A stretch of DNA of 64,000 nt from Burkholderiales bacterium (GTDB lineage: Bacteria; Pseudomonadota; Gammaproteobacteria; Burkholderiales; Burkholderiaceae_C). The stretch lies in contig JANXYH010000003.1 in NCBI GenBank assembly GCA_025350145.1, positions 1-64,000 on the forward strand, given 5' to 3'. This document shows positions 62,930 through 64,000 of this stretch, in pieces. The position numbers and the translations under genes were made by a program. The notes under the pieces are model-generated. The model saw nothing but the letters and a program-made list of their open reading frames with translations. It was not told where the DNA came from and searched no databases. Position 1 is the first letter of the stretch. The number at the start of each line of letters is the position of its first letter.

Positions 62930-64000
62930 ATGTTGCCGGCCAAGACCTCGGGCGCGCGCCTGGCCGAGAACCTGATGCACTTTGCGCGGGTGCTGCGCAG
63001 CGCCGGCATGCCGCTGGGCACCGACCGGATCGTCACCGCGCAGCAGGCGCTGCTGGTCGCCGGGCTGGAGACCAAGGCCGACTTCCACGCCGTGCTCAGC
63101 GCCTGCATGCTCGACCGGATCGAGCACCGGGCGTTGTTCGACCAGGCCTTTGCCCTGTTCTGGCGCGATCCGGATCTGGTTGGCAGGATGCGCGCCCTGC
63201 TGCTGCCCAAGGTCAGGCTGAAGGATGGCGCGCAGGGCCAGGCGCCCGACAACCGCCGCCTGGGCGAGGCGCTGTACCCGCATGCGCCGCACAGCCCGCC
63301 GCCCGAGCCGCCCAAGGACCAACTGGAGCTGGACGCGGCACTGACCTGGAACGACCGCGAACTGCTGCGCCAGGCCGATTTCGACAGCATGAGCGCCGAC
63401 GAGTGGCGCAGCGCCCAGCGCCTGCTGGCGCAGATGCGTTTGATCGCCGAACCCGTGCGCACCCGCCGCCAGCAGCCCGCCGCCCGCCCAGGCCAGCCCG
63501 ACTGGCGGGCTACGCTGCGCGCCACCGCCCGCCACGCTGGCGAGTTCAGCCAGCCGCGCTGGCGGGCGGCGCGCAGGCAGCCAGCGCCACTGGTGGTGCT
63601 GGCCGACATCTCGGGCTCAATGAGCCGCTACTCGCGCATGCTGCTGCATTTCGCCCACGGCCTGGCGCAGTCGAGTCGGCTCGGCGGGGCCAAGGTCGAG
63701 AGCTTCGTCTTTGGCACCCGGCTGACGCGCACCACCCGGCTGCTGGCCAGCCGCGATCCCGATCTGGCGGTGGGCGAGGTGGTGCGGGCGGTGCAGGACT
63801 GGTCGGGCGGCACCCGCATCACCAGCAGCCTGCATGCCTTCAACCAGCGCTGGGCGCGGCGCGTGCTCAACAGCCGCGCCAGCGTGCTGCTGATCAGCGA
63901 CGGCCTGGAGCATGGTGACACCACCGAGTTGGCCTTCGAGATGCAGCGTTTGCACAAGAGCTGCCGGCGCCTGGTCTGGCTCAATCCGCTGCTGCGCTTT
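62930..64000 (+). CDS. CoxE-like VWA-domain protein (3' end outside window)
   Basis: Partial gene, 357 codons visible and still open at the window edge. The N-terminal helical part (LAENLMHFARVLRSAGMPLGT) is typical of CoxE. The VWA metal-ion-dependent adhesion site begins VVLADISGSMSRYSRM, with a second segment at LLISDGLEHGD. It lies 14 nt after the MoxR gene; MoxR-VWA pairs act together as assembly machinery for molybdenum hydroxylases. Confidence 0.9.
   Translation, partial: MLPAKTSGARLAENLMHFARVLRSAGMPLGTDRIVTAQQALLVAGLETKADFHAVLSACMLDRIEHRALFDQAFALFWRDPDLVGRMRALLLPKVRLKDGAQGQAPDNRRLGEALYPHAPHSPPPEPPKDQLELDAALTWNDRELLRQADFDSMSADEWRSAQRLLAQMRLIAEPVRTRRQQPAARPGQPDWRATLRATARHAGEFSQPRWRAARRQPAPLVVLADISGSMSRYSRMLLHFAHGLAQSSRLGGAKVESFVFGTRLTRTTRLLASRDPDLAVGEVVRAVQDWSGGTRITSSLHAFNQRWARRVLNSRASVLLISDGLEHGDTTELAFEMQRLHKSCRRLVWLNPLLRF

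Overview
The window is about 64 kb of very GC-rich DNA, densely coded on both strands. Gene content points to a betaproteobacterium of the order Burkholderiales, probably the Rubrivivax/Leptothrix/Ideonella/Comamonadaceae neighbourhood. The support is the hpf-ptsN-hprK cluster, the five-step hut pathway, a split IorA/IorB pair, PuuD/PuuE purine catabolism and a CoxSLMDE-type molybdenum hydroxylase locus. This placement is inferred from gene content and is not based on a marker gene. No rRNA, tRNA, CRISPR array or complete insertion sequence was seen.

Layout. 0-2 kb: an Eco29kI-like GIY-YIG restriction enzyme (cut by the window edge) and its C5 methyltransferase. 2.5-6.5 kb: ureide catabolism (an M20-family protein, a UraD-allantoate amidohydrolase fusion, PuuE). 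6.7-13.7 kb: a carbohydrate ABC importer without its own ATPase, a Gfo/Idh/MocA oxidoreductase and a ThuA-like protein, facing glycerate 2-kinase and a myo-inositol oxygenase homologue. 13.8-18.7 kb: ornithine cyclodeaminase and PutA. 18.9-23.9 kb: epoxide hydrolase, thioesterase, Asp/Glu racemase-like protein and ABC transporter parts. 23.9-26.1 kb: a patch with an HsdM fragment, an AlbA_2/HATPase gene and one copy of a structured repeat, lying inside what looks like a single ABC operon. 27.2-35.5 kb: complete hut locus, with hutUH divergent from hutCDIGF. 35.7-41.6 kb: porin-like protein, small PstS-like protein, MFS carrier, serine hydrolase, urate hydroxylase PuuD, DUF2277. 41.7-48.6 kb: IorA/IorB and a TRAP transporter. 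48.8-56.2 kb: diguanylate cyclase, DAHP synthase behind a phenylalanine-rich leader, TonB-C-like protein, CorA, a response regulator, hpf, ptsN, hprK. 56.2-64 kb: lipoprotein, XdhC and a CoxS-L-M-D-E molybdoenzyme locus that runs off the end.

How the genes work together. The window is dominated by catabolism of nitrogen-rich and organic compounds: urate to ureides (puuD, uraD-allC, puuE), histidine to glutamate (hut), ornithine via proline to glutamate (ocd, putA), aromatic amino-acid-derived indolepyruvate (iorAB), and possibly inositol to glucuronate with glycerate salvage (miox, gckA). The main biosynthetic gene is aroG. Upstream of it lie a 22-codon reading frame with five Phe codons, an intrinsic terminator, and a 7-nt segment that can pair with the terminator's 5' arm. 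This is a candidate phenylalanine attenuator and the strongest regulatory find here.
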